This document shows, piece after piece, positions 1 through 53,600 of a DNA stretch of 64,000 nt. The position numbers and the translations under genes are program-made. The first letter of the stretch is position 1. Each line of letters opens with the position of its first letter. This DNA comes from Aldersonia sp036524855 (GTDB taxonomy: Bacteria; Actinomycetota; Actinomycetes; Mycobacteriales; Mycobacteriaceae): positions 1-64,000 of the forward strand of contig DATDBL010000130.1 of NCBI GenBank assembly GCA_036524855.1, in the 5' to 3' direction. The notes below the pieces were generated by a model. That model was not told where the DNA came from. It saw only the letters and a program-made list of their open reading frames with translations, and made no database searches.

Positions 1-1
1 C

Positions 2-535
2 ACCGCGCTGTCCGACTACGAGGTGATCGTGCTGATCGAGTCGCCGCTGGGCGCGCTCACCGTCGCCGAGTCGGTGCAGGCCGACAATGCAATCGCCGCG
101 ATGTGGGGCGCCGAGGACCTCGTGGCCGCACTCGGCGGCAATGCCAGCCGGCACACCGACGGCAGCTACCGCGACGTCGCACGGCACGTCCGCTCGCAGA
201 CGCTGCTCGCCGCGAAGAGCTATGGCCGCCTAGCACTCGACTCGGTGTACCTGGACATCAAGGACCTCGACGGGCTGCGGGAGGAGACCCTCGACGCGGT
301 CGCGGTCGGCTTCGACGTCAAGGTGAGCCTGCACCCGACGCAGGTCGCGGTGGTGGCGCAGGCCTACCGGCCCGACCCGAAGGAACTCGACTGGGCGCGA
401 CGCGTCCTCGCGGCTGTGCCAGAACAGCGCGGGGCGTTCGCCTTCGAGGGCAAGATGGTCGATGCCCCGGTGCTCCGGCACGCCGAAGCGATCGTCCGTC
501 GTGCGGGCGCACAGGAGGGGGCCACCGCGCAGTAA
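2..535 (+). CDS. HpcH/HpaI aldolase / citrate lyase beta-like protein (CitE family), 3' part
   Basis: The reading frame is already open at the first bases, so the N-terminus lies outside the window; 177 codons are visible. Family signatures are present in order: LIESPLG near the start of the visible part, WGAEDL, the acidic motif VYLDIKDLDGL, and KVSLHPTQ near the end of the barrel. This is the TIM-barrel family that cleaves or forms C-C bonds in citryl-, malyl- or HMG-CoA-like thioesters with a divalent metal. It is followed after 24 bases by acetoacetyl-CoA synthetase, which fits a short-chain acyl-CoA catabolic context. The exact substrate cannot be read from this fragment; citE-like is a family call only. 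Confidence 0.8.
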   Translation, partial: TALSDYEVIVLIESPLGALTVAESVQADNAIAAMWGAEDLVAALGGNASRHTDGSYRDVARHVRSQTLLAAKSYGRLALDSVYLDIKDLDGLREETLDAVAVGFDVKVSLHPTQVAVVAQAYRPDPKELDWARRVLAAVPEQRGAFAFEGKMVDAPVLRHAEAIVRRAGAQEGATAQ

Positions 536-559
536 CCCCCAACCGAATGAGGAGAGTCG

Positions 560-2503
560 ATGAGCGTCGAAGCCCAGTGGACGCCGACCGCCGAGGACAT
601 CGCCGACGCGCGGGTCACCGACTTCGCGCACTTCGTGCACAACCGGCACGGCGTCGACGTAGGGGAGTACCCGAAGCTGTGGCAATTCTCGGTGGATCAC
701 CCCAACGCGTTCTGGGCGGCGGTCTGGGACTACTTCGACATCGCCGCGCACCGGCCGGAACTGTCGCTGGCCGATCCGTCGATGCCGGGCGCGCGGTGGT
801 TCCCCGGAGCCAAGCTCAACTACGTCGACCAGGTGGAGCGCAGCGCCCGCTCGGACCGCCCGGCCATCGTGTACATCGGTGAGGACGGCCCCGACCAGGA
901 GACGAGTTGGCCGGCGCTGATCGCGCGGACCGCGTCGCTGGCCCACACCCTGCGCGAGCACGGCGTCCGTCCGGGTGACCGGGTCGTCGGGTACCTGCCC
1001 AACGTGCCCGAGGCCGTCGTCGCGTTCCTCGCGACGGCCAGCCTGGGGGCGGTGTGGAGCGCCTGCGGGCAGGACTACACCGCCAGGGCGGCGTTGGACC
1101 GGCTCGGCCAACTCGAGCCCAGCGTATTGATCGTCGCCGACGGCTACCGGTACGGCGGCAAGGCGCACGACCGCGGCGGCGAGATCGCCGAGTTGCGGGC
1201 CGGTCTGCCCACTGTGGGCACGACGATCGTCGTCGACCGGATCGGCGCGCCGCCGCAGCCGGACGCGTTGACCTGGGCCGAGGCGACCTCCGGCGCGTAC
1301 GAACTCGAGCCCGTCGCCGTCGACTTCGACCATCCCTTGTGGGTGGTGTTCTCCTCCGGTACGACCGGGTTGCCGAAGGGCATCGTGCACGGCCACGGCG
1401 GCGTGCTGCTCGAGCACCTGAAGTCGATCGCGTTCCACCTCGACGTCGAGACCGATGACACGTTCTTCTGGTACACCAGTCCCAGCTGGATGATGTGGAA
1501 CTTCCAGGTCGCGGGCCTGCTGGTCGGCGCGACGATCGTCTGCTACGACGGCAGCCCGTCCTACCCGCGGGTGGATGCGGTGTGGGAGATCGCGGCGCGC
1601 CGGCGCGTCACCGTGCTCGGCACCAGCCCCGGCTACGTGCTCGCGTGCGCGAAGGCGGGCGTCGACCCGAAGTCCGGCCACGACCTGTCCGCGTTGCGCA
1701 CGGTCGGCATCACCGGGTCGACGCTGCCGCCGTCGTCGGCGCTGTGGCTGCGCGATCACGTCGGTGAGCGGGTGCAGGTGGCGTCGATCAGCGGCGGCAC
1801 CGACGTGGTGTCCGCGTTCGTGGGCGCGGTCCCGACGGTGCCGGTGTGGCCGGGCGAGCTGTCGGTGCCGTGCCTCGGGGTCGCGCTCGACGCTTACGAC
1901 GAGTCCGGAAAACCGATCCGCGGCGAGGTGGGGGAGTTGGTGGTCACCGCACCCATGCCGTCGATGCCGGTGCGGTTCTGGAACGACCCCGACGGCACCC
2001 GCTACCACGACGCGTACTTCGACAGGTTCCCCGGCGTGTGGCGCCACGGCGATTGGATCCGGATCACCGAACGCGGCAGCATCGAGGTGCACGGCCGCTC
2101 CGATTCCACGCTCAATCGCCACGGCGTCCGGATGGGCAGCGCCGACATCTACCAGGTGGTGGAGAAGCTGCCGGAGATCACCGAGGCGCTGGTCATCGGC
2201 GCCGAGCAGGCCGACGGCGGTTACTGGATGCCGCTGTTCGTGGTGCTCGCCGACGGGGTGGAACTCGATACCGCGCTCGAGGACAAGATCAAGACCGCGA
2301 TCCGCACGCAGGCCTCGCCCCGGCACGTCCCCGACGAGATCATCGCCGCGCCGGCGATTCCGCACACCCGCACCGGAAAGAAGCTCGAGGTCCCCATCAA
2401 GCGGCTGATCCAGGGTGCCGAATCGGGCCGGGTGGTGGACCGCAGCGCGGTGGACGACCCAGGGCTGATCGACTGGTATGCCGGTCAGCGGCGCGGCGGC
2501 TGA
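560..2503 (+). CDS. Acetoacetyl-CoA synthetase
   Basis: A 647-residue ANL-superfamily acyl-CoA ligase of the length usual for acetoacetate-CoA ligase (acetoacetate + ATP + CoA to acetoacetyl-CoA + AMP + PPi). The N-terminus carries the ACAS_N-type cap, with FWAAVWDYF near residues 52-60 and WFPGAKLNYV following. The ATP-binding P-loop SSGTTGLPKG begins at residue 265. The acetoacetyl-CoA-synthetase-like SISGGTDVVSAF segment lies around residues 414-425. The C-terminal catalytic lysine lies in RTGKKLE near residue 607. The ATG at 560 is preceded by an AGGAGAG ribosome-binding site. It is cytosolic and probably cotranscribed with the CitE-like gene, letting the cell use acetoacetate. Propionyl-CoA or acetyl-CoA synthetase is less likely given the cap and the GGTDVVSAF signature. 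Confidence 0.92.
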   Translation: MSVEAQWTPTAEDIADARVTDFAHFVHNRHGVDVGEYPKLWQFSVDHPNAFWAAVWDYFDIAAHRPELSLADPSMPGARWFPGAKLNYVDQVERSARSDRPAIVYIGEDGPDQETSWPALIARTASLAHTLREHGVRPGDRVVGYLPNVPEAVVAFLATASLGAVWSACGQDYTARAALDRLGQLEPSVLIVADGYRYGGKAHDRGGEIAELRAGLPTVGTTIVVDRIGAPPQPDALTWAEATSGAYELEPVAVDFDHPLWVVFSSGTTGLPKGIVHGHGGVLLEHLKSIAFHLDVETDDTFFWYTSPSWMMWNFQVAGLLVGATIVCYDGSPSYPRVDAVWEIAARRRVTVLGTSPGYVLACAKAGVDPKSGHDLSALRTVGITGSTLPPSSALWLRDHVGERVQVASISGGTDVVSAFVGAVPTVPVWPGELSVPCLGVALDAYDESGKPIRGEVGELVVTAPMPSMPVRFWNDPDGTRYHDAYFDRFPGVWRHGDWIRITERGSIEVHGRSDSTLNRHGVRMGSADIYQVVEKLPEITEALVIGAEQADGGYWMPLFVVLADGVELDTALEDKIKTAIRTQASPRHVPDEIIAAPAIPHTRTGKKLEVPIKRLIQGAESGRVVDRSAVDDPGLIDWYAGQRRGG

Positions 2504-2520
2504 GCGCTACGCTGCAGAAC

Positions 2521-2961
2521 GTGACGAGCCTGTCCGATCCCCTGGTCCGCGAATTCCTCACGGCGGGCACCCGCACCGGCAAGGTCGCGTTCACCGCATC
2601 CGACGGCCGCGCGCTGGTTGCGCCGGTCTGGTTCGTCCTCGACGGCGACGACCTGGTGTTCAACACCGCCGCGAGGACGGCGAAGGGGCGGGCGTTGGCC
2701 CGTGACCCGCGCGTGAGCGTGTGCGTCGACCTCGAGGCGCCGCCGTACGCGTTCGTACAGGTGCAGGGGGTGGCATCGATCTCGGAGGATCCCGACGAGC
2801 TGGTGCGCACCGCCACCGCGATCGGCGCGCGGTACATGGGTGCCGACCGCGCCGAGGAGTTCGGCCGACGCAACGGTGTGCCCGGCGAACTGGTGGTCCG
2901 GGTGCGCCCGACCAAGGTGCTGACCGTCTTCGACATGACCTCGCCGGACACGCACACATGA
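2521..2961 (+). CDS. PPOX-class (Rv1155-like) F420/flavin-dependent oxidoreductase
   Basis: A 146-residue protein beginning at a GTG 17 bases after the acetoacetyl-CoA synthetase stop. No ATG exists near the N-terminus, and homology-like content begins at SLSDPLVREFL, so GTG is the reasonable start. The sequence fits the split beta-barrel pyridoxamine-5'-phosphate-oxidase fold: APVWFVLDGDDLVFNT, then RDPRVSVCVD and APYAFVQVQGVA, and a C-terminal RVRPTKVLTVFDM. Actinobacterial members of this size mostly bind deazaflavin F420 or FMN and reduce small molecules; the substrate is unknown. Its stop overlaps the cobM start (ATGA), so the two are probably translationally coupled. A haem-binding or simple flavin-binding role is possible. 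Confidence 0.8.
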   Translation: MTSLSDPLVREFLTAGTRTGKVAFTASDGRALVAPVWFVLDGDDLVFNTAARTAKGRALARDPRVSVCVDLEAPPYAFVQVQGVASISEDPDELVRTATAIGARYMGADRAEEFGRRNGVPGELVVRVRPTKVLTVFDMTSPDTHT

Positions 2962-3761
2962 CCGTCCACTTCATCGGCGCCGGGCCCGGCGCCGCCGACC
3001 TGCTCACCGTCCGCGCGGTCGAGCTGATCCGGCGCAGCCCGGTGTGCCTGTACGCGGGGACCTACCTCGATGCCGCCGTGTTGAATTTCTGCCCGCCCGG
3101 CTCAGATCTGGTGGATACGCAGCATCTGGACCTGGACGCGATCACCGCGCGGTTGGTCGCCGCCGACGCCGCCGGGCACGACGTCGCGCGCCTGTGCTCG
3201 GGGGACCCGTCGGTGTACTCGGCGCTGGCCGAACAGACCCGACGGCTCGATGCGCACGGCGTGAACTGGGACGTCACCCCGGGCGTGCCCGCCTACGCGG
3301 CCGCGGCCGCGCGGTTGGGGGTGGAGTTGACGGTGCCCGAGGTCGCGCAGTCGGTGGTGTTGACCCGCACCCAGGCCCGCTCGACGAAGATGCCGGAGAC
3401 CGAGCGGCTGGCCGATTTCGCCCGCACCCGCGCCACGCTGGTGCTGCACCTCGCGATCACCCGCATCCGCGTGCTCGCCGACGAGCTGATCGGGGAATAC
3501 GGCGCCGACTGCCCGGCGGCGGTGGTGTATCGCGCCAGCCAGCCCGACGAACTCGTGCTGCGCGGACGGCTCGACGAGATCGCCGACGCGGTGGAGGCGG
3601 CGGGGTTGCGGCAGGCGGCGGTGATTCTGGTGGGGCGGGCGTTGGCGGAGGGTGGGGTGGAGTCGCATTTGTACGATTCGTGCCGCATCCGCGGCGATCA
3701 CCGGGAGCCAAACCGATCCAGCCCGCCGGACGGTTGGTCACGACGACGGGACCGCCGGTAG
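2958..3761 (+). CDS. cobM: Precorrin-4 C11-methyltransferase
   Basis: A 267-residue tetrapyrrole methylase. The N-terminal SAM-site loop is FIGAGPGAADLLT at residues 5-17. LCSGDPSVYSA and TPGVPAYAAAAARLG follow, and LTRTQARSTKMPE matches the CobM/CbiF subgroup. It methylates C-11 of precorrin-4 in the corrin branch of cobalamin synthesis, in the cytosol. The ATG overlaps the TGA of the upstream oxidoreductase gene by four bases. The last 20 or so residues after the SHLYDS motif are Arg/Pro-rich and longer than the family core, probably an unconserved tail. No other cob gene is in the window, so it is separated here from the rest of the pathway. Confidence 0.9.
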   Translation: MTVHFIGAGPGAADLLTVRAVELIRRSPVCLYAGTYLDAAVLNFCPPGSDLVDTQHLDLDAITARLVAADAAGHDVARLCSGDPSVYSALAEQTRRLDAHGVNWDVTPGVPAYAAAAARLGVELTVPEVAQSVVLTRTQARSTKMPETERLADFARTRATLVLHLAITRIRVLADELIGEYGADCPAAVVYRASQPDELVLRGRLDEIADAVEAAGLRQAAVILVGRALAEGGVESHLYDSCRIRGDHREPNRSSPPDGWSRRRDRR

Positions 3762-3942
3762 GTTGAGAGCGTGATGGACTCCGTATTGCATCGGTCGACG
3801 GTGCCGTCCCCTCCCGCAGTGCGTGACGTAACGCTACGGAAGCAGGTGTCAGATATACCCACGGACACTACGGTGACCTGAGCAATTCGACCAGGGCAGG
3901 ACGTCGGGGATTCCGGGGTGACCCGGCAGAAAGAGGTATCGG
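3762..3942 (+). promoter_or_regulatory. Intergenic region with probable promoter of the NRPS operon
   Basis: A 181-base gap between cobM and the giant NRPS gene, the only long gap on the left side and so the likely operon promoter region. Possible signals are weak: a GATATAC stretch at 3852-3858 could be a -10 element, and it is flanked by a perfect 5-base inverted repeat, GTGTC (3846-3850) and GACAC (3864-3868). The heptamer GGTGACC occurs twice (3872-3878 and 3917-3923). A 35-codon ORF (3774-3881, ATG) crosses the region, but it resembles nothing I recognise and has only a weak GAGAG upstream. No clear terminator hairpin for cobM was seen. Confidence 0.4.
3931..3936 (+). promoter_or_regulatory. 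Ribosome-binding site fixing the TTG start of NRPS1
   Basis: AAGAGG lies six bases before the TTG at 3943. An in-frame TGA at 3919-3921 rules out any earlier start, and no ATG or GTG lies in frame between that stop and the TTG. The next recognisable domain begins about 22 residues later, so TTG is the best-supported initiation codon. Confidence 0.75.
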
Positions 3943-47559
<43,617 letters not shown>

Positions 47560-47616
47560 CTCAGGTGGGAGCCGGGACCGTCCGGCGACTTCGCGATGAA
47601 GGGATGAACACGCGCG
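47560..47616 (+). promoter_or_regulatory. NRPS1-NRPS2 gap with possible ribosome-binding site
   Basis: 57 bases without a terminator-like hairpin. AAGGGA (47599-47604) lies 12 bases before the ATG of NRPS2, a somewhat long spacing. NRPS1 and NRPS2 are in the same reading frame, separated by the TGA at 47557 and a second in-frame TGA at 47605, so read-through to a fused protein would have to pass two stops. Confidence 0.5.
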
Positions 47617-50600
47617 ATGACGCGAATGGGCGATGGCACCGGCGTGGTAGCGGGGCGCTCGCAGCGACCGGTGCGGCGGGAACGCGGCGTCCGCCGCCGC
47701 CGTGGCGGCGGCGAGTTGTTGGCGAACCTGTTGGTGACGGCGGTCGAGACCGCGGGCGAACGATGCGCGATCGTATTCGGCGAGAGCCGGACGAGTTACC
47801 GTGAGCTCGACGAGGAGTCGTCACGCGTCGCCCGGCTCCTGATCGGCAGGGGGGCGGGTCCCGGCCGGATCGTCGCTCTCGCCCTGACCCGCTCCCGGGA
47901 GTCGGTGTCGGCGCTGTGGGCGGTTGCGAAGACGGGCGCGGCGTTCGTCCCGATCGACCCGAGCTATCCCGCCGACCGAATCGACTACATGCTCGCCGAT
48001 TCCGGCGCGACGATCGGTGTCACCGTGACCGCGCATCGCGGTGAACTGCCGGACACCGTGGACTGGACCGTGCTCGACGGCGCGGACGCGCCACGTATCT
48101 CCGCACTTCCAGGGCATCCGATCTCGCACCGCGACCGGATCCGTCAACCGACGACCGAGGACATCGCGTACGTCATCTACACTTCGGGGTCCACCGGGCA
48201 GCCGAAGGGCGTGGCGGTGACGCACACCGGGCTTGCCGGCGTGACGGCGGCCGAGCGCGAGCACTACGGCGTGAGCGCGGAATCGCGGGTGCTGCACGTC
48301 TGTTCGCCGAGCTTCGACGTGTCGGTGCTCGAGTTGCTCCTGGCCTTCACCGCCGGGGCGACTCTGGTGGTCGCGCCCCCCACGGCATTCGGCGGTCAGG
48401 AACTCGCCGACCTGCTCGCCGGCCAGCGCGTGACGCACGTACTGATCACCCCTGGGGCGTTGGCCACGGTCGATCCGAGCGGATTGCCCGACCTGCGAGT
48501 CGTGATCGTCGCCGGTGACACCTTCGCGCCCGAACTGGTCGCCCGGTGGGCGCCTGGCCGCCGCTTCCACAACGGCTACGGGCCGACCGAGGCCACGATC
48601 CTGGCGGCCAGCACGCCGCCGCTGACTCCCGGCGAGCCGATCACCATCGGCATGCCGATCGCCGGTGTCGGGGCCTTCGTGCTCGACCGGCACCTCCGTC
48701 CGGTGCCGAGCGGGGCCTCAGGTGAGCTGTATCTGGCTGGATCGCAGCTGGCGGCCGGATACCATCGACGTCCCGGCCTCACGGCGGACCGTTTCGTTGC
48801 GAACCCGTTCGGTGCGCCGGGAGCACGGATGTACCGCACCGGTGACATCGTCACCTGGACCGAACCTGATCCAGCGGGTGCGCGCCGGCTTCGCTACATG
48901 GGACGCAACGATTTCCAGGTGAAGATCCGCGGCATTCGCGTCGAACTCGGCGAGATCGACGCCGTGCTCGCCGCGCACGAGTCCGTCGAGTTCGCACTGA
49001 CGGTCGCGCGCGCCGGATCGACCGGATCGCACACGCTGATCTCCTACGTCGTCACGCCGCCCGGGGTCACGATCGACACCGACGAGCTCGCGAGCTATGC
49101 CGCGAATCGACTTCCAGTGCACATGGTCCCAGCGATGATCATGGTGATCGACGAGGTGCCGCTGACACCGGTCGGTAAACTCGATCGCAACGCACTGCCC
49201 GAGCCCACGGCTCAGGCGGCCTACCGAGAACCGCGCTCGCGCGTCGAGCAGACAGTGGCGCAGGCCTATGCCGAGGTGCTCGACATCGATCGAATCGGTC
49301 TGGACGACGACTTCTTCCGACTCGGTGGCGCGTCGATCTCGGCGACGCAGCTGAGCGCGCGACTGGGGCAGGCGCTGGACACGACGGTGCCCGTTCACCT
49401 CGTGTTCGAAGCGCGAACCGTCGCTGCGCTGGCGGCACGAATCGACGAGCACTCCGCCGCCCGGGCGCCGCTGTCCGCCCGTCCGCGCCCCGATCGCATA
49501 CCCCTTTCGATGGCACAGCAACGCATGTGGTTTCTGAATCGTTTCGATCCGGCGTCACCGCTTTACAACATCCCGGTGGCGGTCCGGTTGTCGGGTCGAC
49601 TCGACGTTGCGGCACTGGATGCCGCGATCGTCGACGTGACGAATCGGCACGAGGTCCTGCGCACCGTCTATCCCGAGGTCGACGGATCCGGCTGCCAGAT
49701 GGTGCTTCCGGCGGCGCAGTCGCTGCTCGAGGTCGAAACCGTCGATGCGGCGCAGTTGCCCGCCCGGGTGGCCGAGATGGCGACGCTCGGATTCGACGTG
49801 ACGGCCGCGCCGCCGGTGCGCGCCGCCCTGTTGCGCCTGGCCGAGCGGACTCGAGACGAATACGTACTCGTCGTCGTCGTGCACCACATCTGTGCGGACG
49901 GATTCTCGATGGCTCCGCTGACGCGTGACCTGATGAGCGCCTACGCGGAGCGGGCGCAGGGGCGGACACCGAACTGGTCGCCGCTTCCCGTCCAGTACGC
50001 GGACTACACCCTGTGGCAGTACGACGTTCTCGGCGACCCTGCCGATCCCGAATCGCTGTTGGCACAGCAGGAGGCGTACTGGCGCGAGACGCTGGCGGAC
50101 CTGCCCGAGCAACTCGCGCTGCCGACCGATCGATCCCGTCCGCTCGTCGCCTCGGCCGACGGCGCCAACCGCGGCTTCGCGATCGACGCCGCGCTGCGCG
50201 ACCGGCTGACCGCGCTTGCCGCGCGCCACGACGCGACGCTGTTCATGGTGGTCCATGCCGCGTTTGCGGTGCTGCTCGCGCGGTTGTCGGCAGGCCCCGA
50301 CGTCGTTGTCGGTACACCGGTCGCGGGGCGTGGTGAGCGTGACTTGGACGACATGATCGGGATGTTCGTCAACACGTTGGTGCTGCGCACGGACATCGAC
50401 GCGGCGCGCTCGTTCGACGACGTGCTCCGGGAGGTCCGGGCGGCGGACATCGCGGCGTTCGCACATGCCGAGGTGCCGTTCGAGCGACTCGTCGAAATCC
50501 TCGACCCGGTCCGCAGCACCGGTCGAACACCGCTGTTCCAAGTGATGCTCGTGTTCCAGAACATGCCGCAGCCGACGCTGGCGCTACCGGATCTCGACCT

Positions 50601-53600
50601 CGCGGCCGTCGAATTCGATGCCGCGGTGGCCAAGTACGATCTCCAGTTGACCCTCGGCGAGGGAACCGACGGTCTGGCAGGGCTGTGGACGTATCGAACC
50701 GACCTGTTCGACGCCGGCACGATCGACGGCTTCACCGATCGCCTGGTTCGGATTCTGGACGCCGCGACCGCGGATCCCGATCGTGCGGTGGGAGACATCG
50801 AGATCACGACCGTCGACGAGCGAAGCATGCTGTTGTCGACGTGGAACACGCCGGGTGCGGCGGTGGACGAGGTGTCGCTGGTGGAACTGTTCGATCGGCG
50901 CGCCGGCAGCCTGTCCGGGGCGATCGCCGTCCGCAGCGGCGGCGTGTCGGTCGAGTACACCGAGCTGGCCTCGCGCGCGAATCGGTTGGCGCGCCGGTTG
51001 ATCGCGTTGGGCATCGGGCCGGAGTCGATCGTCGCCGTCGCCACCGAGCGCGGTGTGGGGATGCTGGTGGCCATGTTGGCCGCGATGAAGGCGGGGGCCG
51101 CGTATCTGCCGGTCGACATCGGCTACCCGGCCGAGAGGCTGCGCTACATCCTCGACGATGCCGCGCCGGCGTGCATCGTCGTCGGCGACGCGGCGAACGA
51201 GCATCTGCCCGCGCCCGCCGGCGTGGCCGTGGTCGCCGTCGACGGTAGCGAGACAGCGGGACTGGCGGACGGCCCGGTGACCGACGCGGATCGCCTCGGC
51301 CCGCTGCGTACCGACAACCTCGCGTACGTCATCTACACCTCGGGATCGACGGGAAATCCCAAGGGTGTCGCGGTGACTCATCGCGAGGTGCTGGAGTTGC
51401 TGGTCAACAGCCGGCGGCACTTCGAGTTCGACGCGAGCGACGTGTGGACGCTCTTTCACTCGTTCGCCTTCGATTTCTCGGTGTGGGAGATCTGGGGCGC
51501 CCTCGCGCACGGCGCGACGGTTGTCGTCGTCGACCACCTGACCTCACGCTCGCCGGATCAGTTCCTGCGGTTGCTCGTCGACGAGCACGTCACGGTCCTC
51601 AACCAGACACCGTCCGCCTTCTACCAGCTCGCCGAGGCGGCCCGAGTGGGTGAGCGGGCACATCGACTCGAGCTGCGCTACGTGATCTTCGGCGGTGAGG
51701 CGCTGGATCTGCAGCAGCTGCGGCGGTGGTACGACGTGCACCCGGGACCGCCCCAACTCGTCAACATGTACGGCATCACCGAGACCACGGTCCACGTCAC
51801 CCACCTCGCGATCGACGCGAATTTCGCCGACACCGTGTCGGCAAGCGTCGTGGGCCGGGGGTTACCGGGGCTCGAGATCTACGTACTCGACTCGCGGCTG
51901 CGACCCGTCCCGGTCGGCGTCGTCGGCGAGGTCTATGTGGCGGGCGGCCAGCTCGCCCGCGGGTATCGTGGGCGCCCGGAGTTGACGACGACCCGGTTCG
52001 TGGCGAACCCGTACGGTCGTGCGCGCGGTGGGCGGATGTACCGATCGGGCGACGTCGCCCGTTGGAACCGCGATGGGCAGCTCGAGTATGCCGGCCGCAG
52101 CGACCAACAGGTGCAGTTGCGCGGGTTCCGGATCGAGTTGGGCGAGGTGACGGTGGCATTGTCACGGGTCGCCGCAGTCGCGAATGCGGTGGTGACCGTA
52201 TCCGCCGACGCCAACCTCGGGGATCGACTGATCGGCTACGTCGTCGGCGAGGCCGGGAAGACGCTCGAACCGTCGGTGGTCCGGGACGCCGTGCGCGACG
52301 CGCTGCCGGCATACATGGTTCCCGATGCGGTGGTCGTGCTCGAAGCGCTCCCGCTGACCCCGAACGGAAAACTGGACCGCCGCGCTCTGCCGACTCCGGA
52401 GTTGTTCAGCAGCAAGGTATTTTGTCAACCGCAGACCCCGATCGAGCAGGGTGTCGCCGACGTGTTCGCGGACCTGCTCGGCGCGGCGCAGGTGGGGATG
52501 GACGACGACTTCTTCGCTCTCGGCGGCAACTCGCTCCTCGCGACGCGGATCGTCGCACGCGTGAACGAGGTGATGGGCACCGGCATCGGCGTGCGTGACA
52601 TCTTCGAGTATCCGGGCGTGGCCGCGCTCGCGTCGCGAATAGCCTCCGTCGAGGGCCGGGCCGGCGTCCCGGCGCTCGAGGCCGGGCCACGGCCGGACCG
52701 AATCCCCCTCTCGCCGGCGCAGTCCCGGATGTGGATACTCAACCAGGCCGACCCGGACGCGCCGACCTACAACATTCCGTTCGCGATCCGCCTCGGCGGT
52801 GCCCCGTCACTGCCCGCGCTGCAGCAGGCGTTCGTCGACGTCCTGGAGCGTCACGAATCGATGCGCACGCGGTATCCCGCCTGGGACGGGTCGCCCTACC
52901 AAGAGATCCTGGCTGTCGACGACGTGGGCCTCGACCTGGCGCCCGCTCCGGTCGCCGAGGGTGACGTGTTCGCGCGTGTTGCGGCCATGGCGGCAGCCGG
53001 ATTCGACGTGTCGACGCGCCCGCCGATTCGGATCGCGATCCTTGCCCTGAGTGAACGCGATGTCGTGGTCGCGATGGTCGTGCACCACATCGCGGCCGAC
53101 GGCGCTTCGGTGGCGCCGCTCGTCCGAGACCTCGTCACGGCCTACGTGGCCCGCCTGAGCGACCAGGCGCCGGCGTGGGCGCCGCTGCCGATTCAGTACG
53201 CCGACTACGCGCTGTGGAAGCGGGCCGCGATCGGGTCCCCGAACGCCCCGGACTCCGAGGCGTCTCGCCAACTCGGGTACTGGGCGGCGCAACTCGCCGG
53301 GGTCGACGACGCGCTGCCGTTGCCGACCGATCGGCCGCGCCCGAGCATGCCGACCGTTCGCGGAGCAAACGTGCAGTTCGAACTCGGCGCCGACGTGCAC
53401 GGCGGGTTGGTTCGCATTGCGCACGACCACAACGCCTCCCTGTTCATGGTGGTGCATGCCGCCTTGGCGGTATTGCTCGCACGCCTGTCCGGCAGCACCG
53501 ACATCGCGGTCGGATCGCCGATCGCGGGTCGAGGCGAGCGCGAACTCGACGACCTGGTCGGGATGTTCGTGAACACGCTGGTGCTGCGCACGGCGGTGAA

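Noticed and set aside
230..2365. Minus-strand open frame of 711 codons opposite the acetoacetyl-CoA synthetase
   Set aside because: It overlaps two well-supported genes and has no family signature; same GC-driven artefact.
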